A stretch of 64,000 nucleotides of DNA from Sulfurimonas sp. HSL3-2 (GTDB taxonomy: Bacteria; Campylobacterota; Campylobacteria; Campylobacterales; Sulfurimonadaceae), in NCBI RefSeq assembly GCF_039645965.1, contig NZ_CP147917.1, positions 1,860,001 through 1,924,000 of the forward strand, written 5' to 3'. The notes below the pieces were generated by a model, which was not told where the DNA came from, did not search any database, and was given only the letters and a program-made list of their open reading frames with translations. The position numbers and the translations under genes were made by a program. Of the stretch, positions 25,619 to 36,149 are shown piece after piece (position 1 is the stretch's first letter; each line of letters begins with the position of its first letter).

Positions 25619-27667
25619 ATGGAAAAGATTTTTAACAAGCTTAATGCTGCGCAGATAGATGCCGTCAAACAAACAGAGGGTCCTGTGCTCATACTCGCGG
25701 GGGCTGGAAGCGGGAAGACCACGACCATTACTTCAAGACTCGCATACCTTTTAAAAGAGGTAGGTATCCCTGCAAGTAATACGCTTACATTGACATTTAC
25801 AAATAAAGCCGCAAACGAGATGCGCGAGCGTGCTTTAAATATGATAGAGAACAAATCTTATCCACCGCTTTTATGTACTTTTCACAAATTTGGACTACTC
25901 TTTTTAAAGTTTAATATCCATCTTTTAGGACGTGACAACAACTTTGTCGTCATAGATACCGACGATAAAAAAAAGATACTGAAAAAACTCAATCCTGAGA
26001 TCCCTACACCGCTAATCGCAAGCGAGATCTCAAGATATAAAAACTCTTTATTGACTCCTGATGATGCATATAAGCAAGCAGAGATGTCGATATATCAGCA
26101 GATCGCAAATGTCTACGAGGAGTATGAACGTTATCTTCTAGAAAACAATCTCGTAGATTTCGACGATCTTTTAGCACTTCCTTATAAGCTTTTATGCGAA
26201 AATGAAGAGCTTGCCCTAAAGACAAGCCAAAAATATCAATACATAATGATCGATGAGTATCAAGATACCAACGAACTGCAGTTAAAACTGATACAGAAGC
26301 TCTGCTCTACTCATAACAACCTCTGTGTCGTCGGTGATGACGATCAAAGTATCTACGGATGGCGCGGTGCGCATATAAGAAATATCTTGGAGTTCGATCA
26401 GGATTTTAAAGATGCGTTTGTAGTGAAGTTAGAAGAGAACTACCGTTCACGCGAGCCGATCCTCAAAGTCGCCAATGCTCTTATAGAACATAACCGCTCA
26501 CGTCTTGGCAAAAAACTTATCAGCACACGCGGAAACGGCGAAGATGTAAGGACATTAAACTCCGATGATGAAAACGAAGAAGCAAGAAAGATAGCAGACC
26601 AGATCATCAAGCTTATCGACAGCGGCGTGGCGCCGCGCGAGATAGCGATCCTCTACCGCGTAAATGCACTCAGCCGTTCCATAGAAGACGGGCTTAACCG
26701 TGCGAACATCCCATACAAGCTTGTCGGCGGACTGAGATTTTACGATCGTGCAGAGGTCAAAGATCTTATCTCATACCTTCGCGTTATCACAAATTTCCAT
26801 GACAACTTTTCATTTAAAAGGATCATGAACAAACCAAAACGCGGTCTTGGAAAAGCGACTATCGACAAACTCGAACTTGCAGCAATCGCTGAAGACATCT
26901 CTATGTTCGAGTACATAGACAGACATTCATTAGCCGAACTCGAAGTACTGGTGAAAAAGAAAAATGCACAGACACTCAAAAGCTTTATAGAAGATATTAA
27001 AGAGGCCTATAAAGTCTCACAAGAAGCGATGTACGAGTTTGTGGACTTTATCGAAGAAACTTTTCATATCAAAGATATCTATAACAACCTTCCTGACGGT
27101 CAGGAGAGGATCTTGAACATCGACGAGTTTTACGGACTGTTCCGCGAATACATCAAACAGCATCCCGAAGTCACACTGGATGAATTTTTAAATGAACTGA
27201 CTCTTCAAAGCGATCAAGATGAGATAGAGGGTGAGAGCATCTATATGATGAGTATCCATGCCTCTAAAGGTCTGGAGTTCGACCATCTTTTCATCATAGG
27301 TCTGGAAGAGGGATTTTTACCGCTTATAGGTGACGGCAGTGACTTAGAAGAGGAACGCCGTCTCGGATACGTGGCATTTACCAGAGCAAGAGAGACTCTG
27401 ACACTTTCTCATGCCAACAGCAGATTTTATAAAGGCAGAAGAAGCGACCTCGGCAAAAGCAGATTTTTTAACGAAGCGGGACTGTGTGAAGGTTCTTTAG
27501 TCGTTGAAAAGAGTACGACCTTTAAAAAAGGTGATCTAGTCCGTCACAAGATATTTGGTGCAGGACGCGTAACGGGTGTCAGCAAAGCCGGTAAAGAGTT
27601 CAAACTAAGCATCAACTTTAGCGGAAACAATCGCGAGATACTAGCTTCTTTCGTGGAAAAACTTTGA
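25619..27667 (+). CDS. uvrD: UvrD/PcrA/Rep-type superfamily 1 DNA helicase
   Basis: A 3'-5' helicase for repair and replication. In 682 residues it shows all SF1A motifs: Q-motif region LNAAQIDAVKQ, Walker A AGAGSGKTTTITSR, Walker B IDEYQDTNELQ, GDDDQSIYGWRGAH, EENYRSREPIL, the SIHASKGLEFDHLFI block, and EERRLGYVAFTRARETL. The C-terminal tail ends with a KGDLVRHKIFGAGRVTGVS Tudor-like fold seen in UvrD/PcrA. It could be called rep or pcrA. Its stop overlaps the TTG start of truB. Confidence 0.93.
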   Translation: MEKIFNKLNAAQIDAVKQTEGPVLILAGAGSGKTTTITSRLAYLLKEVGIPASNTLTLTFTNKAANEMRERALNMIENKSYPPLLCTFHKFGLLFLKFNIHLLGRDNNFVVIDTDDKKKILKKLNPEIPTPLIASEISRYKNSLLTPDDAYKQAEMSIYQQIANVYEEYERYLLENNLVDFDDLLALPYKLLCENEELALKTSQKYQYIMIDEYQDTNELQLKLIQKLCSTHNNLCVVGDDDQSIYGWRGAHIRNILEFDQDFKDAFVVKLEENYRSREPILKVANALIEHNRSRLGKKLISTRGNGEDVRTLNSDDENEEARKIADQIIKLIDSGVAPREIAILYRVNALSRSIEDGLNRANIPYKLVGGLRFYDRAEVKDLISYLRVITNFHDNFSFKRIMNKPKRGLGKATIDKLELAAIAEDISMFEYIDRHSLAELEVLVKKKNAQTLKSFIEDIKEAYKVSQEAMYEFVDFIEETFHIKDIYNNLPDGQERILNIDEFYGLFREYIKQHPEVTLDEFLNELTLQSDQDEIEGESIYMMSIHASKGLEFDHLFIIGLEEGFLPLIGDGSDLEEERRLGYVAFTRARETLTLSHANSRFYKGRRSDLGKSRFFNEAGLCEGSLVVEKSTTFKKGDLVRHKIFGAGRVTGVSKAGKEFKLSINFSGNNREILASFVEKL

Positions 27668-28488
27668 ATAGACTTTTAGTAGCGTACAAACCTACGGGTG
27701 TAGGTTCAAATAAGTTTCTGTCGCAGTTAAAAAGAAAGTACAAAGAGAAAAAAGCCGGATTTTCAGGCACACTCGACCCTTTTGCAAAAGGTGTGCTTAT
27801 TATCGGTTTCGGTTCACATACAAGACTTTTCCGCTTTTTGGACAAGACACCGAAAAAGTACCGGGCCACTCTTTGGCTGGGTGCACACTCGGACAGTCTG
27901 GATATAGAGCTGATCGACAAGATAGACGAGATAAAAGCTTTTGGAGAAGATACAGTCAAAGATGCGATAAAAAAACTTGAAGGCACTCTGACATATGATC
28001 CGCCGATATTCAGCGCAAAGAAGATAGACGGGCAGCGTGCCTATGATCTGGCACGTGCAGGTAAAGAGGTAGTCTTAAACAAGATAACTTCGACCATTTA
28101 TGAAACAAAGTTTATCTCCTACTGCCATCCGTTCGTCACTTTTGAAGCAACGGTATCAGAAGGAACCTATATCCGCTCGCTCGGACGCATCGTCGCACAC
28201 AATCTAAACGTCGAAAACGGCAGTCTTACTGCACTGGAGAGACTTAGCGAAGGACAGTTCTTTTATGAGAATGAAAAACCGCTGGATATCAAAAGATCTC
28301 TGAATATCCCGCAGAACTATTACCTTGGAGACACTCAAAACATCTTTTACGGAAAGCCTTTGGATATAGAAGATCTGAAAATAAAAGATGAGGGTTACTA
28401 CTACTTGGATAATAATGATACAATTACGATAATAAATGTATCTGAGAACAGAGTTAAATATGAACTTAATAAGGTTGAAATATGCTAA
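27664..28488 (+). CDS. truB: tRNA pseudouridine(55) synthase
   Basis: TruB makes pseudouridine 55 in the T-loop of tRNAs. The 274-residue protein has the catalytic Asp in [19 protein letters not shown] (GxLDxxA motif) and the conserved [12 protein letters not shown] and [10 protein letters not shown] blocks. Start is TTG 27664 ([16 protein letters not shown]), overlapping the uvrD stop as TTGA. It is coupled to csrA by a 7-base overlap. Confidence 0.94.
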   Translation: MNRLLVAYKPTGVGSNKFLSQLKRKYKEKKAGFSGTLDPFAKGVLIIGFGSHTRLFRFLDKTPKKYRATLWLGAHSDSLDIELIDKIDEIKAFGEDTVKDAIKKLEGTLTYDPPIFSAKKIDGQRAYDLARAGKEVVLNKITSTIYETKFISYCHPFVTFEATVSEGTYIRSLGRIVAHNLNVENGSLTALERLSEGQFFYENEKPLDIKRSLNIPQNYYLGDTQNIFYGKPLDIEDLKIKDEGYYYLDNNDTITIINVSENRVKYELNKVEIC

Positions 28489-28712
28489 TTTTATCTCGTA
28501 AAGTAGATGAATCTATAATCATCGGCGATAATATAGAGGTAAAGATCATCTCTATCGATAAGGGAATGGTAAAGATCGGTATCGAAGCACCCTCTTCCGT
28601 GTCGATCTTAAGAAGTGAACTTCTCAAAGAGGTAGAGAACTCAAATAAAGCGGCATCTGTACATGTAGATGATGCAGTACTAGAAAGTTTTTACAAGAAG
28701 TTTTCCAAATAG
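28482..28712 (+). CDS. csrA: Carbon storage regulator CsrA
   Basis: A small dimeric RNA-binding protein that represses translation at GGA sites. In Campylobacterota it controls flagellin production with FliW. The 76 residues contain the whole fold: [21 protein letters not shown], then [17 protein letters not shown] with the RNA-binding Arg. The C-terminal extension is long ([20 protein letters not shown]), as in the FliW-type CsrA group; I infer that grouping. A GTACATGTAG near-copy of the repeated palindrome is read as VHVDD. Confidence 0.94.
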   Translation: MLILSRKVDESIIIGDNIEVKIISIDKGMVKIGIEAPSSVSILRSELLKEVENSNKAASVHVDDAVLESFYKKFSK

Positions 28713-28714
28713 AT

Positions 28715-29503
28715 ATGAAGATATATAAAGCCTGCGCGAAAGTAAATATATTTTTAAAGATCACGGGTACAAGAGGAGACTATCATGAGATAATCTCGCG
28801 TTTTATGAAAGTACCCTCTTTATATGATGAACTCTCATTTGTCCCAAAGACAAGTGAAAAGTTTGAGATCATCGGAGACTTTAACTGCGAGACTCAGCAA
28901 AATACGATATATAAAGCATACATCGCACTAAAAGAGTACACAAAGTCCGAATCTCTTACAAAACTGCTTCGCAACTACGCCGTACATGTAAACAAAAAGA
29001 TACCCTCTTTTGCAGGTCTCGGCGGAGGAAGCAGCGATGCGGCTACATTTTTAAGAATGTGCAACGAAGTCCTGCATCTGGGACTTTCAAAAAGCGAGTT
29101 GGCAAAAGTCGGAGCAAAAGTCGGAGCGGACGTTCCCTTTTTTATCTATGACTATGAGAGTGCAAATGTAAGCGGTATAGGTGAGATAGTCGAAAAGTTC
29201 AATGAAGAACTGTTGGATCTGGAGATAGTGACACCTAAGATAGAGATATCTACACCGCAGGTCTACAAGACATACAGAGAGCTTTATTTTAACCCCATTG
29301 ACGGATTCAAAGTCGATGAGTTAAAACGTATGAAGTCGATAGAGATACTAAAAAAGTTCAGTATAGATGAGGCAAATGACCTCTTTAAACCCGCGCTGCA
29401 TAACTATCCGAAGCTCAAAGAGAGTTATAAGGGCGGATATTTTTTCAGCGGAAGCGGAAGCAGTTTTTTTTATATGAAAGAAGTTAAGGATATAAATGGG
29501 TAA
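28715..29503 (+). CDS. ispE: 4-diphosphocytidyl-2-C-methyl-D-erythritol kinase
   Basis: IspE phosphorylates CDP-ME in the non-mevalonate isoprenoid pathway. The 262-residue GHMP kinase shows [20 protein letters not shown], the ATP loop [17 protein letters not shown], and [10 protein letters not shown]. It ends with a GSGSSFF glycine-rich motif. Spacing is 2 bases after csrA, and it overlaps smpB by 8. A T8 run lies near its 3' end (29464-29471). Confidence 0.94.
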   Translation: MKIYKACAKVNIFLKITGTRGDYHEIISRFMKVPSLYDELSFVPKTSEKFEIIGDFNCETQQNTIYKAYIALKEYTKSESLTKLLRNYAVHVNKKIPSFAGLGGGSSDAATFLRMCNEVLHLGLSKSELAKVGAKVGADVPFFIYDYESANVSGIGEIVEKFNEELLDLEIVTPKIEISTPQVYKTYRELYFNPIDGFKVDELKRMKSIEILKKFSIDEANDLFKPALHNYPKLKESYKGGYFFSGSGSSFFYMKEVKDING

Positions 29504-29948
29504 AACGATAGCAAAAAATAAAAAAGCCTATCATGATTATCATATCGAAGAAAAATTTGAAGCAGGACTCGTGCTCAGCGGAAGCGAGATAAAAGGGATC
29601 CGTGCTTCAAGAGTCAATCTCAAAGACAGTTTCATTCGCTTTGTTAAGGGTGAGGCATATCTTTTTAATGCCCATATAGGCAAACTAGAGACGACTCACC
29701 ACTACTTCGGACATGAAGAGAGAGGCAATAGAAAACTGCTTCTGCATAAAAAAGAGCTCAAAAAACTTCAAGAAGCGGTAGAAAAAGACGGTTACACGAT
29801 AGTCCCTTTAGAACTCTATCTTAACAACAGAAATCTTGCAAAACTGCAGATCGCCATTGCAAAAGGGAAAAACCTGCATGACAAACGTCATGATCTCAAA
29901 GAAAAAGATATGAAAAGGGATATAGAAAGAGCGTTAAAAGACTACTAG
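29496..29948 (+). CDS. smpB: SsrA-binding protein SmpB
   Basis: SmpB carries tmRNA to stalled ribosomes. The 150-residue protein has the OB-fold start [38 protein letters not shown], and the basic C-terminal tail [11 protein letters not shown]. Length is standard. The last codons and the TAG stop lie inside a large inverted repeat shared with the convergent efflux-pump gene. Confidence 0.95.
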   Translation: MGKTIAKNKKAYHDYHIEEKFEAGLVLSGSEIKGIRASRVNLKDSFIRFVKGEAYLFNAHIGKLETTHHYFGHEERGNRKLLLHKKELKKLQEAVEKDGYTIVPLELYLNNRNLAKLQIAIAKGKNLHDKRHDLKEKDMKRDIERALKDY

Positions 29949-29968
29949 CCTTTTAACGAAGCTCTTTC
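29925..29968. terminator. Inverted repeat at the smpB / efflux-pump junction
   Basis: Left arm GAAAGAGC+GTTAAAAG (29925-29940) pairs with CTTTTAAC+GCTCTTTC (29950-29968), interrupted only by a 3-base GAA bulge. The two stop codons share the loop as CTAG. On the minus strand the stem reads into the end of smpB, and on the plus strand into the pump gene, so it may end transcripts from both sides. Confidence 0.6.
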
Positions 29969-32900
29969 AAAATTTTCATTAGCTGTTTTTTTATCAAATA
30001 TATACGCAAACATCGGCACATATACAAGCGTTAAAAGCGTCCCTACTAAAAGCCCGCCGATCGCTACGTCTGCTAACGGACTCAGACGTTCCAGCCCCAC
30101 AGCCTGTTCCAGCGCGATTGGGATCATCCCTGCGATCGTTCCAAAAGCAGTCATCATAACGGGACGAAATCTTACTTTAACAGACTCGATCGCACTCTCA
30201 TATGCATCCTCACCGTTAGCGCGGTAGCCTTGATAAAAATCTATCAACAGTACCGCATTTTTGATGATGATACCAAAAAGAAGAAGTATCCCAAGCAGAC
30301 TCGGCATACAGCTCGGCTTTTCAAAGATAAGCATCGACCATGATGCACCGATAAGCGAGAGAGGCAGGACGATTATCATAATAAACGCCATTCTCACGGA
30401 GCGATATATTGCGATAAGCGTCATTATAAGCATAACGATGCCCAGACCTATCGCTTTTAACATACGTTTAAAGCTGTCATTTATCTGAGCAATATCTCCG
30501 CTTTGACTCATCTGTATATCATCTATACCCGCTTTTGCAAGCGCTGTCTCAGCGTCTGCCGTGATATGCGTTACGGGACGTTTTGCACGGTAGCCGTTTA
30601 CATCAAGACTGTAAAGCATCTTGTCTCTTTCTATCCTTGCAAACGTCAGATGACGTTTGATCTTCGCGATCTGCTCCAGCGGTATCTCTCCCGCAGCTGT
30701 TTTGATCGGAAGAAGTCTCAGTGTCTCGATGTTTTCAGAGAACTTGCCTTTGAGATAAAGTCTGACAAACTGCGTGTTCATAGATTCCAAGTTCGCATTG
30801 AGTCCTACGACCTCTCCTTTTATCGGAAGCTGCATCGCTATCTGGTAAGGTGTCACACCGTAGCTGAGTGCTTTGTTCTCATCGATATCAAGCTCTATCT
30901 CCGTAAAATCCCTGTCCCAGCTTGTAGAGACAGAGGTAAGACCTCGGACATCCTCTATCGCTTTTTGCACCTTGTGAGATGCATCGGAGAGTCCCTCGAC
31001 GACCGGAGACTGAAGCCTGACATCCAGACTAGCCTTGATCGAAGATACGGCGGTAGCTCCAAAATCATAGACATCGTTTCTTTTCACACCTTCTATATGG
31101 GATATCTTCTCTCTGATGATGTTTTCAAGCTCCCAGATGCTCTCTTTACGCTCAAAACGATTAACGGCATTGATGGTTATCGTCGCTTCAGCAGGGATAT
31201 TTCCGCTGCCAAGACTAAGGACTCCCGCCTCGGTTCCAAATGCGACAGAGCTCATCTTTGCCCAAGGCTGTTTGTCTATCCATTCTATGACCGGTTTTAT
31301 CTTTGCCTCTGCACTCTCAACACTTTCATTTGTGCTAAAAGCCACCTGTGCTTTTATGATCCCCGTATCCATCGGAGGCATTGCGTCTTTACCGATCGTA
31401 GGCATTATGTTTTTCATACTAAGTGCGAGTACTATAATAACCCCAGCAGTCAGCATAATGCGGCGCACTACTCTAAAGTTTCCGTTTGAAAACCTGATGA
31501 TCCCCACATAAGGTGTCACCAGCCTTCCTATCGTCTTTTGATAGATAAGCTCAAAGATATTCTCTATCTTAGTCTTGCCCGTTCCGTTTTTATAAAGCCA
31601 CATAGAAAGAAGCGGTATAAAAGTGATAGATAGGAAATAACTCACTAAAAGAGCGATGATAAGCGTTTCTATCAGTGGTCTGAATATCTTCTGCGGAAAT
31701 CCGCCCACGAACATAAGAGGAAAAAGGATGACGATCGTTGCAATCGTTCCTGCAAATATCGGACTGAGTACCTCTCTTGTCCCGTTTTTGACGGCAGTCT
31801 TAAGGTCTTCATGTTTCTCTTTGAGATGCCTTTCTATGTTTTCAAGGATCACGACCGCATCATCTGTCAGCATCCCAAGGGCTAGTATGATAGCCGTATA
31901 GATGACTATATTCAGCTCTCCGCCTGTAAGCCAGATGATCGCCATCGTAGAGAAAAACACCATAGGGATGGAGAGACCCGCAGCGATAATAGCTCTAAAG
32001 TTCCCCAGAAATATCATGATCACTAAAAGCGTATAGATTACGGCATCTTTTAAAGCTTCGAGCATATTGGTATTTGCCTGTTCTATCAGATCTCTTTGCG
32101 TATCGCTTATCTCGAAGCTGATATTTGGGTACTGTGATTCCAGTTTTTTCATCTCTTTACGTGTCGCTTTACTAACATCCAAGACACTCCCGCCAGGTGC
32201 ACGCTGCACCGCCAGCGCGATCGCATCTTTACCGTTTCCGATGTAACCGCTAGTGCGCTTTTTATAACTCCAGCTGACATCAGCCACATCGCTAAGCTTG
32301 ACATTTGGGAGTATCGGAAGCTGTTTTAACTTTTCTATATTGTCTTTTTCACCGTAAAAAGTCACGGTGTAAAAATCGTTATCCCCTTTGATAAATCCTA
32401 AAGGCATATCGCGGTTTAAGACCTGAAGTGATTTTGTTATCGTCTCAAAATTCACACCGTATCTTTTTGCTTTAAAGGGATCGACCTCTATGTTTATGGA
32501 GCTTTCATATCCGCCGAACACCTCGACATTTCCTATGCTTTCATTGCTTAAAAGATAGGGCTTTATGAAACTGTCCGCGATCTTGCGGATATCTGCCAGA
32601 TCGATATTGGAGTTTTTCGGACTCAGCGATATCACATCCACAGGAAGTGTAAAGTCACCTGCGGTGTAGATCGCAGGAGTCATCCCAGAGGGAAGTTTTG
32701 CTTTTGCGATTGAGAGCGCATTTGCGACATCCACAGCTGCGGCATTAAGTCCCTTTTTATAGTCAAAATCAGCTTTAACGATAGAGAAGTTTGCCACGTT
32801 GATACTGCTCACATCCGTTACCAGACCCAAACGGGATATCTCCTCCTCTATCGGCTTTGATACCGTGCTGGCTACAACCTGCGCGGTTGCACCCGGGACT

Positions 32901-33046
32901 TTTGTTATCACGATGACCTGAGGAGGATTTGCATCGGGAAAAAGGTTTTTAGGGAGCGTTACCAGTGCGATGATCCCCATAACGAAAAATGCTGCGATGA
33001 GGGAGTAAAGCAGATAAGGCCGTTTGTAAAAATACTCGAATATCAT
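29945..33046 (-). CDS. RND efflux pump, inner-membrane transporter (AcrB-like)
   Basis: A 1033-residue proton-driven exporter. It has the usual 12-helix, duplicated layout: TM1 near residues 12-30, a first periplasmic porter domain, TM helices 2-6 around 335-540, a second porter domain, and TM helices 8-12 at the end. The proton relay is intact: two Asp in [17 protein letters not shown] and Lys in [15 protein letters not shown]. This favours the drug/hydrophobe (HAE1) group over heavy-metal pumps, but substrate is not readable. It is last in the tetR-tolC-MFP-RND operon, 3 bases after the adaptor gene. Confidence 0.92.
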   Translation of the reverse strand: MIFEYFYKRPYLLYSLIAAFFVMGIIALVTLPKNLFPDANPPQVIVITKVPGATAQVVASTVSKPIEEEISRLGLVTDVSSINVANFSIVKADFDYKKGLNAAAVDVANALSIAKAKLPSGMTPAIYTAGDFTLPVDVISLSPKNSNIDLADIRKIADSFIKPYLLSNESIGNVEVFGGYESSINIEVDPFKAKRYGVNFETITKSLQVLNRDMPLGFIKGDNDFYTVTFYGEKDNIEKLKQLPILPNVKLSDVADVSWSYKKRTSGYIGNGKDAIALAVQRAPGGSVLDVSKATRKEMKKLESQYPNISFEISDTQRDLIEQANTNMLEALKDAVIYTLLVIMIFLGNFRAIIAAGLSIPMVFFSTMAIIWLTGGELNIVIYTAIILALGMLTDDAVVILENIERHLKEKHEDLKTAVKNGTREVLSPIFAGTIATIVILFPLMFVGGFPQKIFRPLIETLIIALLVSYFLSITFIPLLSMWLYKNGTGKTKIENIFELIYQKTIGRLVTPYVGIIRFSNGNFRVVRRIMLTAGVIIVLALSMKNIMPTIGKDAMPPMDTGIIKAQVAFSTNESVESAEAKIKPVIEWIDKQPWAKMSSVAFGTEAGVLSLGSGNIPAEATITINAVNRFERKESIWELENIIREKISHIEGVKRNDVYDFGATAVSSIKASLDVRLQSPVVEGLSDASHKVQKAIEDVRGLTSVSTSWDRDFTEIELDIDENKALSYGVTPYQIAMQLPIKGEVVGLNANLESMNTQFVRLYLKGKFSENIETLRLLPIKTAAGEIPLEQIAKIKRHLTFARIERDKMLYSLDVNGYRAKRPVTHITADAETALAKAGIDDIQMSQSGDIAQINDSFKRMLKAIGLGIVMLIMTLIAIYRSVRMAFIMIIVLPLSLIGASWSMLIFEKPSCMPSLLGILLLFGIIIKNAVLLIDFYQGYRANGEDAYESAIESVKVRFRPVMMTAFGTIAGMIPIALEQAVGLERLSPLADVAIGGLLVGTLLTLVYVPMFAYIFDKKTANENFERASLKG

Positions 33047-33049
33047 AGG

Positions 33050-34099
33050 CTATTCCTTTACTTTTAAGGCATAACCGCTTGTCAGTCTTAAGAGGATATC
33101 AGGCTTTGCCACGACAATATCTTTGCCCTCTAACGCTTCTTTAATGACAACACCCTGCTGTGCACTTTGTATGATGTGTACCTCTTCGGCAGCCGCATGA
33201 CTTCCCTTGATGACCAGTACATAGCTTTTACCCTCTCTGTTTAGCAGTGCGTCAAACGGAAGAAGTGTCGCTTTGGCGTCAAATACGACTACATCGACCT
33301 CTATCCTGTCTCCACTTGTCAAATTGTCAGCTCCGACGTACACCTTGTACTCTGCAAGACCTGCCGATGTACTTCCTAGAGGTATTGCGTCATAGGTCTT
33401 AGAGTTAAACACGACACCCTTTATCTTAAGATCGCTTGGAACTCTTACCATCAGGTAAAATCCGTTCTTCGCACTTATGTTTATAAGCGGTTTACCCGGC
33501 ATACTGACCGCACCCTCGTTATCAAACGTCTTTGTTATAACACCCTCGACCGGAGATGTGATAGTCGCATAAGAGAGGCTGTTGTTCAGCTCTATCGCTT
33601 TTTGTTTTAGCGATGCTATCTGTGCCTGGGCATTTGCTATGGCACTCGACTCTTTTTGCGACTCCTCTATGGAAGCACCCTGCACTTTTAAAAGCTGCTC
33701 TGTCCTTTGATGTGTCGCTTCGAGGTTTGCAAGTGAGACCTCTGCCGCTTTTAACTGCTCGTTCACACTAGAGAGATTACTCTCTATCGCAGTGGTATCG
33801 AGCCTTGCGATGATCTCACCTTTGCTTACATGTAAGCCGCTTGACTTGATACTTACGATCCTGGCAGCAATGCGTGAAGAGAGCTTTACGTCCTTGTCGT
33901 TACTGACCTCTGCAAGATACGGCAGAGTCAGCTTTGCAGGCACAATCTTCGGACTCATCTTTTGAACCACTATAGAGTATATTACAGCCTGCGGAGCAGC
34001 AGCATCTTTAGCCTTTGCCTTTTTGATCGTCTTTACACCTGCGATGATAAGTGCGATTGCAACTGCTGCGCCTATCGCTATTTTTACTGCTTTACTCAT
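33050..34099 (-). CDS. RND efflux periplasmic adaptor (membrane fusion protein)
   Basis: The 349-residue adaptor has an N-terminal TM/signal anchor (IAIGAAVAIALIIAGVKTI). A beta-barrel and lipoyl halves surround a coiled-coil hairpin (VNEQLKAAEVSLANLEATHQ onward). The lipoyl motif is visible in ARIVSIKSSGLHVSKGEIIA and SPVEGVITKTFDNEGAV. It should bridge the pump and the TolC-like channel. One TTACATGTAA copy is read as LHVSK. Its ATG overlaps the upstream channel stop by 4 bases. Confidence 0.9.
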   Translation of the reverse strand: MSKAVKIAIGAAVAIALIIAGVKTIKKAKAKDAAAPQAVIYSIVVQKMSPKIVPAKLTLPYLAEVSNDKDVKLSSRIAARIVSIKSSGLHVSKGEIIARLDTTAIESNLSSVNEQLKAAEVSLANLEATHQRTEQLLKVQGASIEESQKESSAIANAQAQIASLKQKAIELNNSLSYATITSPVEGVITKTFDNEGAVSMPGKPLINISAKNGFYLMVRVPSDLKIKGVVFNSKTYDAIPLGSTSAGLAEYKVYVGADNLTSGDRIEVDVVVFDAKATLLPFDALLNREGKSYVLVIKGSHAAAEEVHIIQSAQQGVVIKEALEGKDIVVAKPDILLRLTSGYALKVKE

Positions 34100-35364
34100 T
34101 TTACTATCTCCTCAATATTGTTTGCATATATAACGGCTAACTGCATTAGCGTCTGCCACGACGTCGCCTGGGTTTTGTATAGGTTTGCTTCCTCTTGGAC
34201 TACATCATCCTCATATCTGAGATACTCTTCGGTCGAGAGTCTTGCATTCGTGTAGTTTAGTTTTGCGATCTCAAGAAGTTTTTTCTTCTCCTCTATGCTC
34301 TTTGTATACAATTTTTTCGAATTTTCTAAGAGAGGCAGAGACTCCTCTAACATCTTTGCTTTTGATGCAAGCTCATCGCTTAGTTTTTGCAGCTCTATCT
34401 CACCCGCATTTACTTCAATCTGCGCTAAAGAGATATTATCATACTGACTCATCGCAAATATCGGGATATTAAGTACCACTCCGACATCACCGTACTCTTC
34501 ATCGACAGAGTCATAACTGTTATAAGACTCGCCGTAGCTTTTGACATAACTTCCATGTGCATACAGTGAAGGGTACAACTTCTCTTTTTGCGCTCTGAGA
34601 TCCAATCTGTCTGCTTTTATCTTTTCACGCATCGGCTTTAAAGATTCCAGAGCGTTTTTTGTGATCTCTCCTGTTTGCTGCATCATCACGGCATCATCAA
34701 GTGTGATTCCCGTCAAAGTTTCTATGGTACTTATAACGGTTTTCTTTTGGATATCTATATTGTTATTTGCGATATCTATCTGGTTTAATCTGTCGTTTAT
34801 CATATAAAGAGCTGATGCTGCAGCACGGCCATTTTCGACTTTTATCTCTACTGTCTTTTTTGTTTCCAGTAGTGATCTTTTTTTCCCTTCAAGCGCTGTG
34901 CCAAGAACATTTAGATATATCAGATTTGCATTTGCACCCACTAAGACGGCTTCATTTTTTATAAGGTTGATCCTTTTCTTTGCCTTTGCACTCTGCTGCA
35001 TCGCTTTTGCTTTGTCCGCCGTAGTAAATATAGACTTTACAAAGATAGGCATCGTTGCAGACACACCTGCTGCGTAGATGTTATAACTAAACGGCTGCGG
35101 CTTTTTTGTCGTTACCAAAGCGAGCATATGATTAGGGGCTAAAGGTATCATCCCCGTAGGAAGCGAATAGTTGTCATATTTTGCAAACAGATTGACTTGG
35201 GGATAGAGCTTTGAATACGCCTGATCTTCGTGTATCTGAGTCATTTTTACAAGTATCTCATCAGACTTGGTCTGTGAATGCGATTTGAGTGCATCGAAAA
35301 GTCCACTCATCGTCTGTGCATTCAGAGCGAACGGGACTATCAATGATAAGAGTGCTCTTTTCAT
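34096..35364 (-). CDS. TolC-like outer-membrane efflux protein
   Basis: The 422-residue product has a signal peptide (MKRALLSLIVPFALNAQT, cleavage after NAQ or nearby). It then has the duplicated long-helix pattern of the OEP family: helices rich in Lys, Glu, Leu around QSAKAKKRINLIKNEAVLVG, RLNQIDIANNNIDIQKKTV and YTNARLSTEEYLRYEDDV. Short beta-strand segments such as YPQVNLFAKYDNYSLP would form the barrel. It is the exit duct for the adjacent pump. It begins one base from the tetR stop. Confidence 0.88.
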   Translation of the reverse strand: MKRALLSLIVPFALNAQTMSGLFDALKSHSQTKSDEILVKMTQIHEDQAYSKLYPQVNLFAKYDNYSLPTGMIPLAPNHMLALVTTKKPQPFSYNIYAAGVSATMPIFVKSIFTTADKAKAMQQSAKAKKRINLIKNEAVLVGANANLIYLNVLGTALEGKKRSLLETKKTVEIKVENGRAAASALYMINDRLNQIDIANNNIDIQKKTVISTIETLTGITLDDAVMMQQTGEITKNALESLKPMREKIKADRLDLRAQKEKLYPSLYAHGSYVKSYGESYNSYDSVDEEYGDVGVVLNIPIFAMSQYDNISLAQIEVNAGEIELQKLSDELASKAKMLEESLPLLENSKKLYTKSIEEKKKLLEIAKLNYTNARLSTEEYLRYEDDVVQEEANLYKTQATSWQTLMQLAVIYANNIEEIVK

Positions 35365-35993
35365 TACTTAACCTCCAGCATAAGTTTTATCTTTTCAAAT
35401 ATATAATCAGATATCTCATCCATAGGACAATCACTGCATGTATTAATCTCATCTGTCATCTGAGCCGCTTTTTTTCGAAGTGGAGCAGTCGTCACCAAAA
35501 GGTTTACCGTTCCTATAATCATAAAGTGGATGACCATAGGGATCACGTTTTTAAATACACCCTCTTCCTCGCCTTTTTTAAGTATCTCGCTTAAAAGCTT
35601 AAAGAGCTTTCTCATACTTGAAAACATCATCTCAGGGATATGTGCTCCGTTATCACTCAGCTCTCTTAAAAGCAGTGCGGGAAAATAAGGCTGCTTATTT
35701 GCAAACTCGGCATAGGTCTTGATAAAAGCCTCAAGCTCATCGATAGGGCTCTTACATATTTTATTTGCTTCAATGACCTTTGTATAGATCGCTGAGAGTA
35801 CCTCGTTCATCACGATCTCATAAAGCCCTGCTTTGTTCTTAAAGTAGTAGTAGATAAGTGCTTTGTTGACATCGCTTACATTAGCTATCTCATCTACCGT
35901 CGTAGCATCGAAGCCGTTTTTTGAAAAGAGCATCATAGAATTTTCGATGATCTTTGCCTTTGTAGCTTCTGCATCACGTTTTTGTTTTGACAT
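35364..35993 (-). CDS. TetR-family repressor of the efflux operon
   Basis: The 209-residue protein has an N-terminal TetR helix-turn-helix (IIENSMMLFSKNGFDATTVD, EIANVSDVNKALIYYYFKNK, AGLYEIV). A helical ligand-binding domain follows. It heads the pump operon, and a 26-base palindrome lies just before its start and overlaps the -10 box, so it almost certainly represses itself and the pump. The C-terminal part carries two nearby Cys (NTCSDCPMDE), which could sense redox or metal; this is inference. Confidence 0.92.
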   Translation of the reverse strand: MSKQKRDAEATKAKIIENSMMLFSKNGFDATTVDEIANVSDVNKALIYYYFKNKAGLYEIVMNEVLSAIYTKVIEANKICKSPIDELEAFIKTYAEFANKQPYFPALLLRELSDNGAHIPEMMFSSMRKLFKLLSEILKKGEEEGVFKNVIPMVIHFMIIGTVNLLVTTAPLRKKAAQMTDEINTCSDCPMDEISDYIFEKIKLMLEVK

Positions 35994-36002
35994 ATTGACC
36001 CT

Positions 36003-36028
36003 TAATTAACTAACTAGTTAGTTAATTA
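36003..36028. promoter_or_regulatory. TetR operator (26-base perfect palindrome)
   Basis: Half-site TAATTAACTAACT is followed by its exact reverse complement. It lies 10-35 bases before the tetR ATG. It covers the predicted transcription start and the downstream part of the -10 box, the position expected for repression by blocking polymerase. Confidence 0.8.
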
Positions 36029-36053
36029 TATATAAAAAATAGAGAAAATACAA
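36025..36053 (-). promoter_or_regulatory. Promoter of the tetR-efflux operon
   Basis: The minus strand gives -35 TTGTAT (36048-36053), a 17-base spacer, and -10 TATAAT (36025-36030). AAGGG lies before the ATG. This is one of the few promoters in the window with both boxes, and its -10 overlaps the operator. Confidence 0.75.
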
Positions 36054-36122
36054 TAAAATGTATTTTTATAAAGTTGTGTTAGTTTTTGATTGTTAAATAG
36101 TTTGGAAGAAGTTGAAGGGGGT

Positions 36123-36149
36123 ACTTAGAAGAATTATTTTCTTCTAAGT
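36123..36149 (-). terminator. Hairpin around the rplS stop codon
   Basis: Two 11-base arms, ACTTAGAAGAA and TTCTTCTAAGT, enclose a 5-base loop. The rplS TAA (36134-36136 on the minus strand) is in the loop, so the hairpin spans the last codons. No T-run follows, so it may act on mRNA stability rather than termination. Confidence 0.55.

Noticed and set aside
29464-29471. T8 run in ispE as a phase-variation tract
   Set aside because: Short, at the extreme 3' end, encoding ordinary Phe codons; no evidence of slippage.
30503-31489. 328-codon open frame on the plus strand
   Set aside because: It lies fully antisense to the RND pump gene, is rich in Cys, Arg, Tyr and His as expected for a reverse-frame shadow, and shows no domain or binding site.
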